Positions 63,456 through 64,000 of a stretch of 64,000 nucleotides of DNA are shown piece by piece. The position numbers were made by a program, and so were the translations under genes. The stretch's first letter is position 1. Every line of letters starts with the position of its first letter. Below the pieces are notes generated by a model. It made no database searches and had not been told where the DNA came from. It worked only from the letters and a program-made list of their open reading frames with translations. This DNA comes from Paguma larvata (taxonomy: Eukaryota; Chordata; Mammalia; Carnivora; Viverridae): contig CM057836.1 of the NCBI GenBank assembly GCA_030068075.1, positions 72,081,788 through 72,145,787 on the forward strand, written 5' to 3'.

Positions 63456-64000
63456 AAATCAAGAGTGTTAGCTATAATGGCCTCTATTCAAATTGCCCTG
63501 GTGGTCCTCACCACAGTAGATTTGGAGTAGATAGGGAGCAGGAGATTTTTAGCTGATGGCTTTTATTTTCTCCATGAAGCATAAGGAAAAGTCACAAGCT
63601 GAAAGTATGGATGGGAAGAAGTTGTCAGAAGTTCAGCAAGAGAGGAAAGTATTAGCTAATCATCTTCCAGAATGGGATAGCAAATTTATTTGGGAACCAT
63701 ATGAGGATTGCCAGGAACAGCTAAATGGCCATTGTGTTTTGTGGTCATGAAGGTAAGGGGAAACCTGTAATCTAGATTTTGTGATTTTTCTCAACCAATA
63801 TTTAGTTGCTCTGGGGTAGGCACAGTGAAATTGTTGGGTTTAACCAAGTTTGATATTTTTGACAGACAAGTAATGCTAAGCCCCTAGGAAGCTAGAAATG
63901 TTTGGAAGATAGTCCTAATGATGATGGACTCTAAGGTGGGTAAAGAGGACTATGAAGACAAAAGTAGGATGATAGATGATGAAGAGGTGGGGGGGGGTCA
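63456..64000. other. Unassigned non-coding sequence
   Basis: No gene recognised. A 64-codon plus-strand frame at 63556-63750 has no known match. Ends in a G-run at about 63988-63997. Confidence 0.4.

Overview
This window reads as nuclear DNA of a carnivoran mammal, most likely a cat-like one (Feliformia, probably a felid). The main evidence is 19 copies of a tRNA-Lys-derived carnivore SINE. Their body reads, in pieces, 'GCGCCTGGGTGGCTCAG', 'GAGTTCGAGCCCC', 'TGTGCTGACAGCTCAGAGCCTG', then a CT-rich run and an A-rich tail, which is the form I know from cats rather than dogs or bears. Two LINE-1 3' ends finishing 'AACCAATTTGAAAATAAA' point the same way.

I found no convincing protein-coding gene, tRNA, rRNA, snRNA, CRISPR array or prokaryotic feature. 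The open frames are short, mostly low-complexity or repeat-derived, and do not form exons I recognise. The window is best described as intergenic or deep-intronic sequence built by layers of retrotransposition. Family names are from pattern memory, not a database search; they are firm for the SINEs and the young L1, and softer for old L1, L2, MIR and LTR pieces.

Layout. 1-10 kb: an LTR-like piece, L2 and MIR relics, two SINEs, a long G-run and an inverted repeat pair. 10-15 kb: two old L1 3' ends and L2 relics. 15.3-15.8 kb: the only clear CpG-rich segment, a candidate orphan CpG island or promoter. 16.8-17.2 kb: an antisense MLT1-like LTR. 19.2-20.4 kb: a SINE split by a young L1 whose 5' end is inverted (twin priming), followed by another SINE at the same target. 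23-27.5 kb: antisense L1 debris with several SINEs. 28-29.4 kb: a sense L2. 31.7-35.2 kb: old L1, a MER5-like DNA transposon and paired SINEs. 35.9-37.5 kb: a long antisense L2 retaining traces of its reverse transcriptase. 39.5 kb: a (CA)n array inside a MIR. 41.6-45.3 kb: sense L1 debris with an (AAGG)n array and a SINE. 45.4-56.8 kb: an LTR, L2 and MIR relics, a polypurine tract and G-quadruplex motifs. 57.3-58.6 kb: a nest of old L1, MLT1-like LTR, and a SINE joined to an L1 tail. 58.7-59.1 kb: a truncated, decayed retrocopy of a U2AF1-family splicing factor gene, closest to U2AF1L4. 59.1-64 kb: more L1 debris, an LTR and two SINEs.

There is no gene system here. The most informative objects are the twin-primed L1, the nested insertions with readable target-site duplications, the U2AF1L4-like retrocopy and the isolated CpG island.
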